Shown here: piece by piece, positions 1 through 10,857 of the stretch
How the letters are laid out: each line of letters opens with the position of its first letter
Position numbering within the stretch: position 1 is the stretch's first letter
NCBI GenBank assembly: GCA_001642005.1
Contig: LWCA01000206.1
Location: forward strand, 1-40,098
Source: Intoshia linei
Taxonomy: Eukaryota > Orthonectida > Rhopaluridae
Length of the DNA stretch: 40,098 bases
Direction: 5' to 3'
Position numbers and translations under genes: made by a program
Notes under the pieces: generated by a model
What the model saw: only the letters and a program-made list of their open reading frames with translations
Databases searched by the model: none
Told to the model about the DNA's origin: nothing

Positions 1-249
1 GTGCTTTTTACTGGAAGCGCATGAATAGAAACACGATTACTGATGCTAACGAAAGCACTTGCCCAGAATTTAAAGATAATATTTCTAGACTGACATTTCT
101 GGTATGTAACGTATAATAAACATTGTAGATGCACCTGAAGTGGAAGGCACTGATTATAAAATGAGTGATAAAGATGATTTGGATTATATCATTTTTAATG
201 ATACTAAGTATGGAAAATTCAGAATATTTAACTAAACAGTTTAAAATAA

Positions 250-1346
250 AGAACATGACGATTAATGGAGTTAATTCCACAGATCACAGAATAAGACATT
301 CTGAATTCCTTACATTTTATGGAGAAGAAAAAAATGTGGTTTTCTTTCATGACATCACTAGGCTAACATATTACATGAATGTTATTATGGATGCGATATG
401 TACATATGGAGCGATGGTTTCTATTTATCGATTCATCTTCCAAAAGCCTAAAAAAGGTCTTATTGATTCTCAGACTAAATTTCAAACAATTGTTATGTTT
501 TATTCTACAGAATCGAAGGAAAACTACGAAAACAGACAAATGTTTGAAACTCATTAAATACTCTGAAAATTTATGGAACGTTTGCCGTGATTTCAAACTG
601 ATATATATTGTCAGCGGGACACAAATGGGTGCTGTAAAATATCCATGCCCATTCTGTCTCTTTGATGCTACTGATAAGAGTTATCATTATATAAAAATAA
701 AATGGCCTGAAAAACCAGAAGTTGGTGTTATTGACCAGTTTAATTTTAAAAAACCACCTTTAATATACAATTCTAAATTAATTTTACCACCACTTCACAT
801 AAAATTAGGCTTGGTTAAACAGTTTTTGACTCAATTGCACAAAATAGCTGTTTTATCTAAATTAACAATGGCAGACAAACCAATCTCTATTCTGAAAAAA
901 ATTTTCCCAGAAATTTCAGATTCAAAATTAATAAAAGGAATCTTAAAAGGCCCTCAAACAAAAAACTCTTGAAATCTTGTGAATTTAGATTATTTTTATC
1001 GAATCATCAGCTTCATGCATTTGAATGTTTTAAAAATATCGTAGAACAGTTTTTAGGTAAATATGAATTTATTCTAATTTTTTAATGTAATTCCTATTTT
1101 TTTAGGAAATTATCGGAGTGAATATTGGAGAATTCTATTATAAAACTTATCCTTAGTTTTGATAATATGAATTGCCTTTACAGTATTAAAGTCCACATTC
1201 TTGAAGCTCATGCTAATTTATTTCTACGAAAGTGCGGTGTTTTCTCAGACGAGAAGGGAGAACGGTTTCACCAAACATTGAGAATATATGAACAACGATT
1301 ACACAAAACAAATTTAAAAAACATGGTGTGTGAATATTCATGGTGA
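250..1346 (+). pseudogene. Decayed copy of a multicopy invertebrate gene family of unknown function
   Basis: Conserved pieces occur in order but in different frames: RHSEFLTFYGEEK near 290, RWFLFIDSSSKSLKK near 400-450, a cysteine pair KYPCPFCLFD near 640-665, PPLHIKLGLVKQF near 790-830, and DEKGERFHQT near 1250-1275. I recall these blocks, especially HIKLGL-KQF and GERFHQ, from an abundant uncharacterised protein family of arthropods and other invertebrates that behaves like a repeat; I know no function for it. The frame shifts near 370-400, at the A-run near 962 and near 1127, so this copy cannot make a full protein. A normal-looking intron (about 1055-1106, GTAAAT to TTTTTTTAG) joins the block ending EQFLG to NYRSEYW, so it was once a spliced gene or its direct copy. 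The 5' end may extend to the window edge, where I recognise nothing. Confidence 0.62.
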
Positions 1347-4074
1347 AGTAAAATCATGAATCAAAAATATTTGTAAATAAAATAAACTTACACTGTTAAT
1401 ATTTTTATTTTGTAATTCGTTTTTAATTCATTAATTACGCTTGATGGAGACGTAAACCATTTCGGTGAAATAAATTGTATCAGTACTTTTAAATTCTCTT
1501 TCATACAAGATAAGATTCGTGAAGAAAGATTTTGATTTGAACAAATTTATTTTATTTCAGGTGTGTACTGTAACTGTTTTAAATTTTTTTTATTTTTTTA
1601 GATAAAATTTAAATTATATATTTAACAATATGACAGTCATAGCTAGAGAAAAAGTCAAAAAACAAAGTTAATATATCCATTTATTCATTATATTACCTTA
1701 TTTTTGCTACCCCGTATCTCGGGTACCTGACGTACAACAATAAAAAAATAATATACATAATGATGCCAATAAAAACTACACATATGTATAATGATATGAA
1801 ATAAAAAGATTTTTGTTGACTAGTGTTATATTCAAAGGAAAGTTACACGTCCGCGTTACACTTTCAAAATTGACTGCACAATGTATAGTACACATTAAAT
1901 TAATAATTTTTAAATTAGGAACTTAGAACTACTGCCCTACAGATATATGAATAAAAAACTTACACCGATAGCGTTGCATTTTCCGTGCGCTACTTCATTT
2001 TTTATAATTGTAGTATTGAAACAGTCTCGCGTGTAAAGATTCGGATTTTTATCGTTATCAATATAACTAGGTACATTTTTACAATTCAATCAATCATAAA
2101 TATAGCTAATTTTAACCAAATTTTTAGGCTTAATTATATAAATATGAATATTACTGGAGTAATTCTACTGGTACACATATATTCTCTATACCATTTAATA
2201 TATTTTCTAGTTCAGCAAGATTTTTGATTACCGAATTGCTAAATTTAAGAATAAATTAAAAATAAATGAAATCGTATGAATTAGAGCTTTGTACGGACCG
2301 ATATTATACAATTCTTACCTGCCTATATCCGTCAATATTTTTGAAAGGGAACCGAATTGTTTTGAGAAATTCGTGTATAATCATAGCTATAAAATAATTT
2401 ACTTTATCCGCCCGTTTTTATTTATTATTCCACCATTTTGTAAATGTTAAATTATATTTATAGCCAACTTTGTTTAATATTATCGTTTAAATAAATAAGT
2501 TATGTGGACAATGTGCGTTGGAAAACTGATTCGAGGTCATTATAATGACTTTTAAATTATATAATTTAAAAATTTAAATAAAAAACAGTGAATCTTACAT
2601 TTTGGTATTATATGACGTTTGACCATTTGTTTGAAACTCTTTAGTCATCATATTTAATTGTCTTAAATTTTCAACGCATAGAAATAAATGATTTTCGATT
2701 CCTTCTTTTTCATTTTGAAATTTTTTCATTTGATACAATTTTAATATACTAACTTTATTGATTTATAATTTTTGTTTAAAAAAATTTATCCTATTTCTAG
2801 TTATTTATCCTATTTTTTAGAGAATGAGTGTATAATCTTAAAAATATAGTAAAAACAGTAAATCCTAAAAATTGCAATAAATAGTTTAAATTCCAGAAAA
2901 AATAAAAATAAATTTGCATTTTATTTTTTACTGTGATGGTATCAGTGGTGTAGCGTGACTTTTCTCACAAGGTGTTCGGGAATGGTTCCATGGTAACATA
3001 ACATTTTTAAATTAAGTTAAAATAAATACAAAAATATAAAGAAATGTTCATAAGGGGTCGCGAATACAGAAAATTTGAAAACCACTTCTATAAAGTATGC
3101 TTGAAAGATAACTTGTATTTGATATGAATTTAATTTTTTTTATTCTTGTAAATAGAATTTTTCAAATAAATAAGTTTAGTTTGATAATAAAAAAATGAAT
3201 TAAGTTCTTTTTTTACCGTCAAGGCGTCATTTTGTCAGAATCAAATTTAACGTACAATCAAGGTTACCAACATTAAGTTATTCTCAATCTGAATTTTTGA
3301 GTGAAGCTACAAATTTTGCTGAAGCGCAGCAAAGCGTGATACAGTGAAGCGAAATTTTTTTTAAAGCCCTCTTTTACTTTGGGGTCTCTTTTTCAAAAAA
3401 TATGGGTGTCACTAAGTAATGGAATATAATAAACTGCTAACACTAAGAGTCTTCACCATAAAGAAAAAAATTATAGAATATAAATAGAGTTAAAAGTTAA
3501 TTTACGTTATTTTGGTAACAAATACTTCATTTTAGTAAATTCCATACAAATTATACGTACTCTATTATTAAAGTGAAAAAAGAATTTTAAAAATTAGAAA
3601 CTAAATATTTATTTTACTTCTTTGTTCAGTATAAAGTCGTCAAAAAAAACCTTGTTTGTTACATTTTTTTTTTAAAATTAAAAATCTAGTTTCTGAAATA
3701 TTAAGATACCATATTACAAAAAAATTAAAAATATTCTCTGGTGTGAACACCATTTTTATAAGATTAAATTTAAATTTAAAAAATTTTTCACTTTTATAAT
3801 AAAGTATAATTTGTATGGAATTTACTAAAATAATCTATTTGCTACCAAAATAACGTATATTTACCATGTAGCCTATAAATAAAATATGTCTGTCTGATGA
3901 TTTTGATTGAAATAATTAAATTACCCCGAATTCTCATGGGAAAAATAACGCAGTTGGGAACTCTGCGTACAATAAACATTATCACATGATCACACTTTCA
4001 AATATATGTAGGTTTGATATTTTCACGTCGGAAATTTCGACAAAAAAGTAAAATCAACTATTTATTGAGTAATT
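1347..4074. other. Gene-free AT-rich interval with repeat fragments
   Basis: No exon chain or conserved protein was found here. It holds a segment at about 2830-2910 that recurs near 23485-23560, a piece near 2940-3085 starting CAGTGGTGTAGCG that resembles a hAT-type end, a fragment of the dispersed repeat near 3195-3250, and a foldback element at about 3503-3857. The open frame at 1985-2227 has no recognisable content. Confidence 0.6.
3503..3857. repeat. Foldback element with long inverted arms
   Basis: The left arm (about 3503-3590) contains ACGTTATTTTGGTA and AGTAAATTCCATACAAATTA. Its near-perfect reverse complement forms the right arm (about 3775-3857). The arms are roughly 55 bp at high identity and decay inward over about 90 bp, with an AT-rich centre of about 180 bp. 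There is no coding content. This is the structure of a MITE or foldback relic; I see no clear target-site duplication, so the superfamily is open. Confidence 0.6.
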
Positions 4075-5041
4075 TTAAACTGTCATTGGTGGCGCACAAC
4101 TAGATATAAAATTCGCAGCCTTTTGTAAAATTGTAGATATTATAGAAGGACATTTGGTCGTTTTTGCAAAATTATCAATAATGGATACCTTCAAATGGAA
4201 AAATACTTGTCTGAAAATAAACAATATAAAAAACTTAAAAAACCAGATAAAAAACCTATGATAAGAATTTCTTCTTGACGCATATCGAAACTTGAGAAAG
4301 TTGTAATACAAAATTGGCATAATTAATGATCCACTGCCTCTAAAACATGAATTGAAAAATTTAAAAAAATTAACCTGAATAATCTAAATACAAGCATGGG
4401 AAATTGAACAACTTCAAAAGCTGCAACAAGTGTAAGTAAAAGTTTTTGATTAATCATAATTTTGTAGAGTCCACGATATATAAACGATTGATTGTCAATT
4501 TTAATTTTCTGAAAATGTAAAAATATAAATAAAAATACGGAAAAACGTACACCCAACAAAGTTATTAAATAACAAGTCAATCCAATTACAGCATACAGGA
4601 ATATGTTTACCATGTGGCCTAAAAAGGATTAAATGTAGAAAAAATTTGATTCTACCAAAATAAAATGAATTGTAAATCATGACAGAATATAGAATGTAGT
4701 GTGCACTGTCCTCTATCAAAATTGTACCCAAGTAAACTTTAGAGAATTCCAGCCGTAGTGGCACTCTTGATTGTAACCGAATTATGAATACTGACAGGTT
4801 ACATACTACTATTATGTGGTATAAGTTTGTGTTGCTAAAACTAAAACATTTAGTTTTGATAGTTTCATTCATTCAAATTTAAAAACTTACTCGTAAATAT
4901 AATATAAGGAACCAAATGTGATTATTAAACGTAAAATGAATAACAAAAATTGCTTTTTGTCACATTTTATATGGTTCTAAATATTTTATCAATATTTTCA
5001 AATGTTTAGTTTACCGAAATTATAGATAGTTTTGATACCAT
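4075..5041 (-). CDS. TMEM33: TMEM33-like ER membrane protein, 7 exons
   Basis: Exons in transcript order are 5015-5041, 4891-4976, 4656-4834, 4551-4618, 4375-4508, 4256-4339 and 4075-4210. They sum to 714 nt (237 residues), and every junction is phase-consistent; human TMEM33 has 247. Introns after the second exon are 35-60 bp. Family landmarks: FSKVYLGTILIEDSAHYILY (compare family L-EDS-HYLLYS), NFLKFRYASRRNSYHR (family FLTLRYSSRRNPY) and a C-terminal AANFISSCAPP (family AFISRLAP). Several hydrophobic segments fit the multi-pass topology. Family role: an ER and nuclear-envelope protein (yeast Pom33/Per33 relatives) that shapes ER tubules and nuclear pores. The first exon encodes only nine residues and rests on a GTAAAC donor and an in-frame ATG, so the start is the least certain part. 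An AATAAA lies just past the stop. Confidence 0.87.
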
Positions 5042-5659
5042 TATACGTTTTCAATGACAAATTTTTCAAAATATTTAGTCACCATAGATATAATTAATAA
5101 GGTGAACATTTTTCAGCTGCTAAAATTTCAGTCTGTCTGCTGTATACTGTAGTCTCCACAATTTAAATTCTATATTCATTTTCCAACTTGGTACTTCCCA
5201 GTGTATTTGATAAATGTTTTAGTGTTAATTTCTATTTGAGATATATATTGTTACTAGAGACTATATTTGAAAATGGTTGAATAATTTATACAAGCTTCTA
5301 CCTATGTAAATTTAACCAACCCGTAAGGGTTCATTGTTATTATAAACACTTGATGTAAAAACACAATTTTAGCAAAACTTATGAGTAAATATGTCCATTC
5401 AATCCAAAAAGTAAATTACGAATTTACAGTGCAATAGTTAAAATATCGAAAATGGTAGAATGTCATAATGTAGGGATCGTAACGAAACAGTTATTAATGC
5501 GCGGATAAGTAAAAAGGATTTGTATGTAAATACCAATTAAACAAGTACAGTAATTTTTCATTACCGAAAAAAGTAATTCAACCCCAGTGTTACTTAAATT
5601 TAGAACTTTATGAGACTAAACGTGAACTTTTAAATATTAAAAATTTATTTATACATAAT

Positions 5660-6591
5660 TTAATCTCCGAATAGACCACCAGCTCCAAATGAATCTGCAT
5701 CAGATTCTTCATCGCTTTCTGCTTTTTCTAAAAAATTAAAATAAAAAGTCATATATTAAATAAACCTTCTTTCTTTTCTTCCACCTTTTCGGTTGAACCT
5801 GCACAGGGTGCGGCAGCACCTGAGCTGGAACCAAAGGAAATTTTTGACATTTTTTCCAATCCTAAATTAAAATATTCATCTACGAAAAAACAAAATCATA
5901 TATTATTTCAAGTACAATAGTTCTCCAAAGCAGGTGTCGATGGAATTTAAAAGATTTTCAGCAAATATACAAGTCTACATCCTTAACCCTTTCACGGTCT
6001 ACTATTTTATGATGCAATCAACACACGTCTGGAATTTATGTTTAAATTATCTATGTGAAAATGTATATAAATAAAATTTTTTCAAAATTATGCTGTGTAT
6101 ATCATAGAATACACAGACGTGTAAAGTGAAATTACTGTGTATAGTATAGAATATACAGAAAGTGAAAGGGTTAAATAATTTCAATCGGAAAAGCATAAAA
6201 TCCAAATTTTAAATAAAAATACATCCAGAACATCCTAGACTTGACATTTTCAATAAAATTAGCGAGGATGCACAAGGCAGTGATGTAAACTGTAAGATCT
6301 TCCCTAAAAGACTCACAAATCAAAAAAAATAGAGTTTAGTCCTCACCAAACCTCGTATTCTTGAAGAGACTGCAATTTAAAAACAGATCATTAGTCTACA
6401 TAATTATAAATTAATTTACCCTGTGAGATGAGAGTTTCAATATTATTTGAATTCATTTTATTCAAAACAGTTTTGGCAACTTCCGGTTCAAATTCTGCAT
6501 CAATACTACTGAAAATTTTTTCGATATCCTTAATTGTGGGGTTATCATTTCCTCCCATTCTTGCCAATAGAGTTGCTGTAATGTATTTCAT
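5660..6591 (-). CDS. RPLP2: 60S acidic ribosomal protein P2, 3 exons
   Basis: Exons 6420-6591, 5766-5861 and 5660-5727 give 336 nt, 111 residues, the usual P2 length. The N-terminal dimerisation domain is clear: MKYITATLLARMGGN, then NNIETLISQGLEKMSK. An alanine/glycine hinge (SGAAAPCAG) and a charged EKVEEKKEEK stretch follow. P2 forms the P-stalk with P0 and P1, recruiting and activating elongation GTPases on the large subunit. The oddity is the tail: families end in an acidic run plus MGFGLFD, while this gene ends ESDADSFGAGGLFGD, so the final motif is altered and the last acidic run weakened. The ATG at 6591 is the only sensible start. Intron 1 (558 bp) carries a piggyBac-like MITE; intron 2 is only 38 bp. 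Confidence 0.93.
5983..6174. mobile_element. piggyBac-like MITE in P2 intron 1
   Basis: The element begins TTAACCCTTTCAC at 5983 and ends with the exact reverse complement at 6174. It is about 184 bp between TTAA repeats. TTAA target duplications and CCCTTT-type termini are hallmarks of piggyBac. Inside, a unit of the form TGTGTAT..CATAGAATACACAG is imperfectly duplicated (near 6094-6119 and 6136-6159). It has no coding capacity. It sits inside a ribosomal protein intron without touching the splice sites. Confidence 0.75.
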
Positions 6592-6742
6592 TCTTCCTAT
6601 TTAAATCAAATTGATTCTGAAAATTCTGAACACGATAGTATAGCGATAATGCGTTTTTGATTTAATAGTTACAAACTTTAAAAAAACTTTATTTATTTAT
6701 ATAAATTGTAAAATTAATAATTTATTTTGACATTTCATACTT

Positions 6743-8881
6743 TTATGATTTTATGCCAAGTTTTTTCTTCTTTTTTTCTTTGTGTCTAACGACTTGTAAA
6801 TTTCTGTCTTTCCAGCAACTTTTTCTTAGTTTAATGGGTCGACTACCAACGTATTTACCATTCATTTCTCTCATTGCCAATACAAAATCTTTTGCATTTC
6901 CAAGACTTACAAATCCATATCCTTTAGATTTATCAGTTCTTTTGTCTCGGACAACTCGAGCTTTTTGGAAACTCTAAAATTACATTTTTAATAAACGACG
7001 TAAATTTTTTTAAAATTTAAATATTTTTTACTATTTATTGGAAATATGTTACCTTTCACTAGGGTTGACAACTCTGTTCAAATAAATTAAAAGGATATTA
7101 TAGGTCTGGATAGCATCAAATATGATGCATTCTGCCTTATTAAATTTACTGTAATCTATAACAGTGTTTTCCAAACTTTTCCAAGTTACAATACTTTTAA
7201 GTTAAAAAAATTTCCTATAGGTCAGTTTTTTTATAATATATCAATAAAGCCACGTTCCAACGTATCCCGTTCGTTTATACTGTATCATGTTCTGTTATGT
7301 TAGTTAAAATGAGATGTCTGTCTATTCATTTGTAACCATTTATTTAAAAAAGTAATAGGCGTAAAGTTTTAATAATACCCATTTCTAATACAATTTATCG
7401 TGGGAAGTGTTTTATCGCAAATTTCATTTTCAGAAATTGAGCCCTTCATGTCAAAACCACAAATTATCCTTTTTTTAAATGAAACGAGTTTTAGAATTAT
7501 AAAAAATACACAATTTGACAAAGATTTTAAAATCATCAACATTAAAGTATATTGAATTACAAAATATTATATCTTCACGGTCAAAACCACAAATTACCCT
7601 TTTTGTACAAATGAAATAAGTCCTAGAATTTAAAAAAAATTTACAGTTGATAGTTATATCCAGTTAACTCACTCAAAAATTTTTAATCTGACACAGTGAC
7701 ACTACACTGTCAATAAAGCACTTTAATCGTCATTTTTTTTATTTCGAAACTATTTTATTAAAAAAAAAATTTAAAATAATTAATGATCCTACAATTAAAA
7801 TTAAAATTTTCCTGATGCAGCTTATTTCTTTTGATATAGAGACCAAATTTAAACCAGAAATCTACGTATTCCCGGTGAAAAAACTTTTAATACATTATAA
7901 ACCAATATTTTTCAAATGTTTCAATAAAAATTAAAAAAAAATTTATTGAACATCAACACATTTCCAATAAAGACATATGGGTGAAAATCTATATAATTCA
8001 TTCTTATTATTAAATCTAATAAATTGATTGTTTCGGTTTTTTTTATTTTCAGAATATTAAAATCATTAATCGTAAACCCAAAAAGTTCATTTTCTCGATA
8101 AAAACTCCAAATTACCATTTTTTATCGGCTGATGCTGACCCTACACTTAATAAAATCCATAGACAACTTTATAAAAAACTACATGTAAATCAAAAAAGTG
8201 ATATTTTTTCAAAAAATGATTACTTTTGAGTCAAGTGTATTAATACCAAATCCCAAAATAAACATACCTGATATTTCCTAAAAACTTGAGCTAAAAGTTC
8301 ATCAGTAGTGTCATTACCCAAATCACCACAAAATATTCTGTAATCGTCTAAAATTGATAAATTGCAAAACAAAAATAATTAAAACAATACCTTTATCCCA
8401 AAATTCGAGCAATGGATCATACCACTTGTTATCACCGGCACATCGCATCATTTTAAGAGATTTTTTGTTTTTATTTATTTTTTCTTCCTGTTGTCTTTCC
8501 AACTTTCTCGTCTTCTCTAACGCTATACACGTTGATTTTACATTGGGTTGTTTCGATCGATCAATTTTTGTAGGTATTGGTGGTTCAACTGGTAAATTAA
8601 TAACGACTTGTTTAGAAATTGGTTTATATTCTGGATCAGTTCTCAGTACTGGTTTACTTCCATATGTAATTCTTGTGGTCATAACTGGTTTATCTTCCAT
8701 GACTTCATCTATTTTTTCCACTTCTGATATAGCCTGTTGAAATCTATAATAATGAGTCAAACTATATCACAAATTAAAATATCGACTAGCAATATATTCA
8801 CCAATCGATATATCGCTAAAATAGTTTTAAAAACAGTTTAATCGTTAATTACTTTAAAAATTCGTCATCTAAATTAGACAT
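6743..8881 (-). CDS. RBM42: RBM42-like RNA-binding protein, 4 exons
   Basis: Exons 8853-8881, 8391-8743, 8268-8347 and 6743-6973 sum to 693 nt (230 residues). The C-terminal half is one RRM: DDYRIFCGDLGND (RNP2 region), then VVRDKRTDKSKGYGFVS (RNP1 region), then AMREMNGKYVGSRPIKLRKS, ending in a lysine-rich RHKEKKKKKLG tail. These blocks are diagnostic of RBM42, as is MMRCAGDNKWYDPLLEFW just before the RRM. Human RBM42 binds p21 mRNA and hnRNP K and is spliceosome-associated. The protein is about half the vertebrate length because the proline/alanine-rich N-terminal region is missing. The start MSNLDDEFLKFQQ is short but fits the splice phase. The last intron (1294 bp) contains a near-complete copy of the dispersed repeat. 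Confidence 0.92.
7330..8010 (-). repeat. Near full-length copy A of the unknown dispersed repeat
   Basis: It starts TGTAACCATTTATTT and passes through AATTTGTGGTTTTGAC-type blocks (seen on the minus strand). A TCCAGTTAAC block, CAGAAATCTACGTATTCCCG near 7856-7876 and a distal part near 7880-8000 follow. The same order, inverted, is found at 17440-18090. No open frame is conserved between copies. It lies wholly inside RBM42 intron 3. Ends are approximate. Confidence 0.65.
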
Positions 8882-9824
8882 TTTATATTTTTTGTAAAAT
8901 TATCAAATTCAATCAACTTTTGTTATTGTATTACAGTAACCAAGTTATTGGACGTTGTTAGTCATAATTAAATCTGGAAGTTTCAATTTGAAACAGTAAA
9001 ATAAATATTATTATAATGTCAAGGAGAATTTTGAATTTTATTGATTTGAATCAAATTATTTGATATTAAATTTAAATTATATTTTGGCTTTATTTATGAT
9101 TAGATTCATTCAAAAATGAAAATGAATATTAATGAACGCAAGTAAGAAGTCAGTAGTACCGACTTTTAATTTACGTAAAAAACTGATTAATCAAATTGAA
9201 CTTTACTACCATTATCTTTTTATCTACCAACTTTATGCAATATTCAATTTATCTGTAAGAACGCAAAAGCAAATTGGCTTAGGCAATAATATTAGATAAT
9301 AATGTACGTTTAGATAAAGTGGCCAGAAAAAATACGTACAATATATAATAATATAATTTTAATTTTAGTTTATTTAGTGTTAGATGTAAGACAAAACTAC
9401 TTATCTTTGATGACGAATAAAAATTTTTGGCTTAAAATTTATTCCAAATAAACTAAAACTAAAAGTTATAAATTATAGTACGCATTTTTCTGGCCACTTT
9501 AGCTTAGATTCAATATTTTTGTATATAATATTTTTTTGGAAATTATTCGTTTAGCGCTTATTAACCTTAAAGTTTCAGATAGTCTTTTTTTTAGTTAAGC
9601 TGACGATTATCGCCTTCTCGTTTATTTATTTAAAATGTTGACAAATTTATTCGCTGAAATGTTTCACTTCAATATTTTATTTAAAAAATCCACTCAGATA
9701 TAAATATATGTTCCAAGTTGTAACTTGTAACAATAATAATTATACAGTAGGAATTAATAATAATAAATAGTCCAATATATTTTTATCATAATATCGAATA
9801 AATTATCGCTCATCATATTGAAAA
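8882..9824. promoter_or_regulatory. Divergent intergenic region between RBM42 and GAR1
   Basis: The two genes point away from each other, so this 0.94 kb must hold both promoters. I see no clear TATA or initiator signal above the AT-rich background. A 183-bp MITE (9317-9499) occupies part of it. Confidence 0.5.
9317..9499. mobile_element. TA-flanked MITE, copy 1
   Basis: It begins AAGTGGCCAGAAAAA and ends with the reverse complement, flanked by TA on both sides (9315-9316 and 9500-9501). Terminal inverted repeats run about 22 bp, with a further inner match around TTTTAGTTTATTT. A second copy lies inverted at 38487-38640. TA duplication suggests Tc1/mariner-type mobilisation. It is non-coding. 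Confidence 0.82.
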
Positions 9825-10845
9825 ATGTCGAGACGTTATCAAAATTTTCGCCAATCCGGTAAATTTAGTATATATTTTGAAATTATGATTCAACTATCGT
9901 ACAATTAGTCAACTATATTTAAAATCATGTTAAAGGACCATAATTTGAATGGATACACGATTTTAATCATAATTTCGATTGTATTGGTTTTATGTATAAT
10001 ATTCTATTCTAGGCCGAGGACATAGAAGCTTCAATTCAGGACCTCCAGATTGCGTAGAAGGTTTATATATATGAAATTTAACCTTTTGTCATGACAATTC
10101 AATAATTATCTATTATTAACTAATTTAAATTTGGTGTACCTGTAATTATAAATTACAAAAATATTTTTTTTTCCTTTTTAATCAAAATCTCTTGTAACTG
10201 ACAATAAAGCAAAATAACTTATATTAATAATTTAAAATTAACAATAAATAAAATACGAGCCTAAACCCAGTCCAACTCTTGGAACACTGTATTATTAACG
10301 ATATTTATAAATTTCTATTTTAATATTTTAGAAATTGGATTTTTAAGTCAACCATGTGAAAACCAAATTGTTTTAAAAAGTACACATTCAAAAATACCAT
10401 ACTTTAACGCTCCAATTTACTTGGACAACAAAGTACAAATTGGTAAAATTGACGAAATATTTGGGCCAATAAATGAAGTGGTAAAAATTGATAAATTTTA
10501 CAATTGTATATTTAAACTTAAAATGTAGTACTTCTCTGTAACATTGGTGGAAAACACAAAAGCGAGCAGTTATTCTAATGGTCAAAAGGTTTATATTTGA
10601 AATTGTTCAAGATATAGTAAATATTTTAGTTTTTCATTGACCCAGGAAAGCTTTTACCTCTAAGTAGATTTGTCGGAGATCAGCCGAAATCACGACCAAG
10701 TTTCGGTTCAAGGGTAGGCGGAGGCCGTGGATTTTCAAGTCGAGGCTTTTCAAGAGGCAGAGGTTCATTTCGAGGTGGACGTGGCGGTCGAGGAGGTCGT
10801 TCCGGAGGAAGTTTTAGAGGACGTGGCTTTCGCGGATCAAGATAA
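9825..10845 (+). CDS. GAR1: GAR1, H/ACA snoRNP subunit 1, 5 exons
   Basis: Exons 9825-9858, 10013-10060, 10332-10480, 10529-10588 and 10630-10845 total 507 nt (168 residues) with consistent phases. The core beta-barrel is obvious: [20 protein letters not shown], then [14 protein letters not shown], then [13 protein letters not shown]. The tail is a classic glycine/arginine-rich (GAR) domain with repeated RGG, RGRG and SFRGG units, ending GFRGSR. A short basic N-terminus ([10 protein letters not shown]) precedes it. GAR1 joins dyskerin, NOP10 and NHP2 in nucleolar H/ACA particles that pseudouridylate rRNA and snRNA, and in telomerase RNPs where present. The second exon is a 48-nt linker. AATAAA at 10850-10855 follows five bases after the stop, placing the 3' end against TM9SF1 on the other strand. 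Confidence 0.95.
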
Positions 10846-10857
10846 TGTAAATAAATT

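Noticed and set aside
1985-2227. Plus-strand open frame of 80 residues rich in Ile and Tyr
   Set aside because: Composition is what AT-rich noncoding DNA gives, with no motif and no splice context.
6753-6977. Plus-strand open frame of 74 residues
   Set aside because: It is the antisense of the RBM42 exon that encodes the RRM and lysine-rich tail; the minus-strand reading is clearly conserved.
8354-8740. Plus-strand open frame of 128 residues
   Set aside because: Antisense of RBM42 exon 2, with no family resemblance of its own.
10388-10585. Minus-strand open frame of 65 residues
   Set aside because: Antisense of GAR1 exons 3 and 4, spanning a GAR1 intron.
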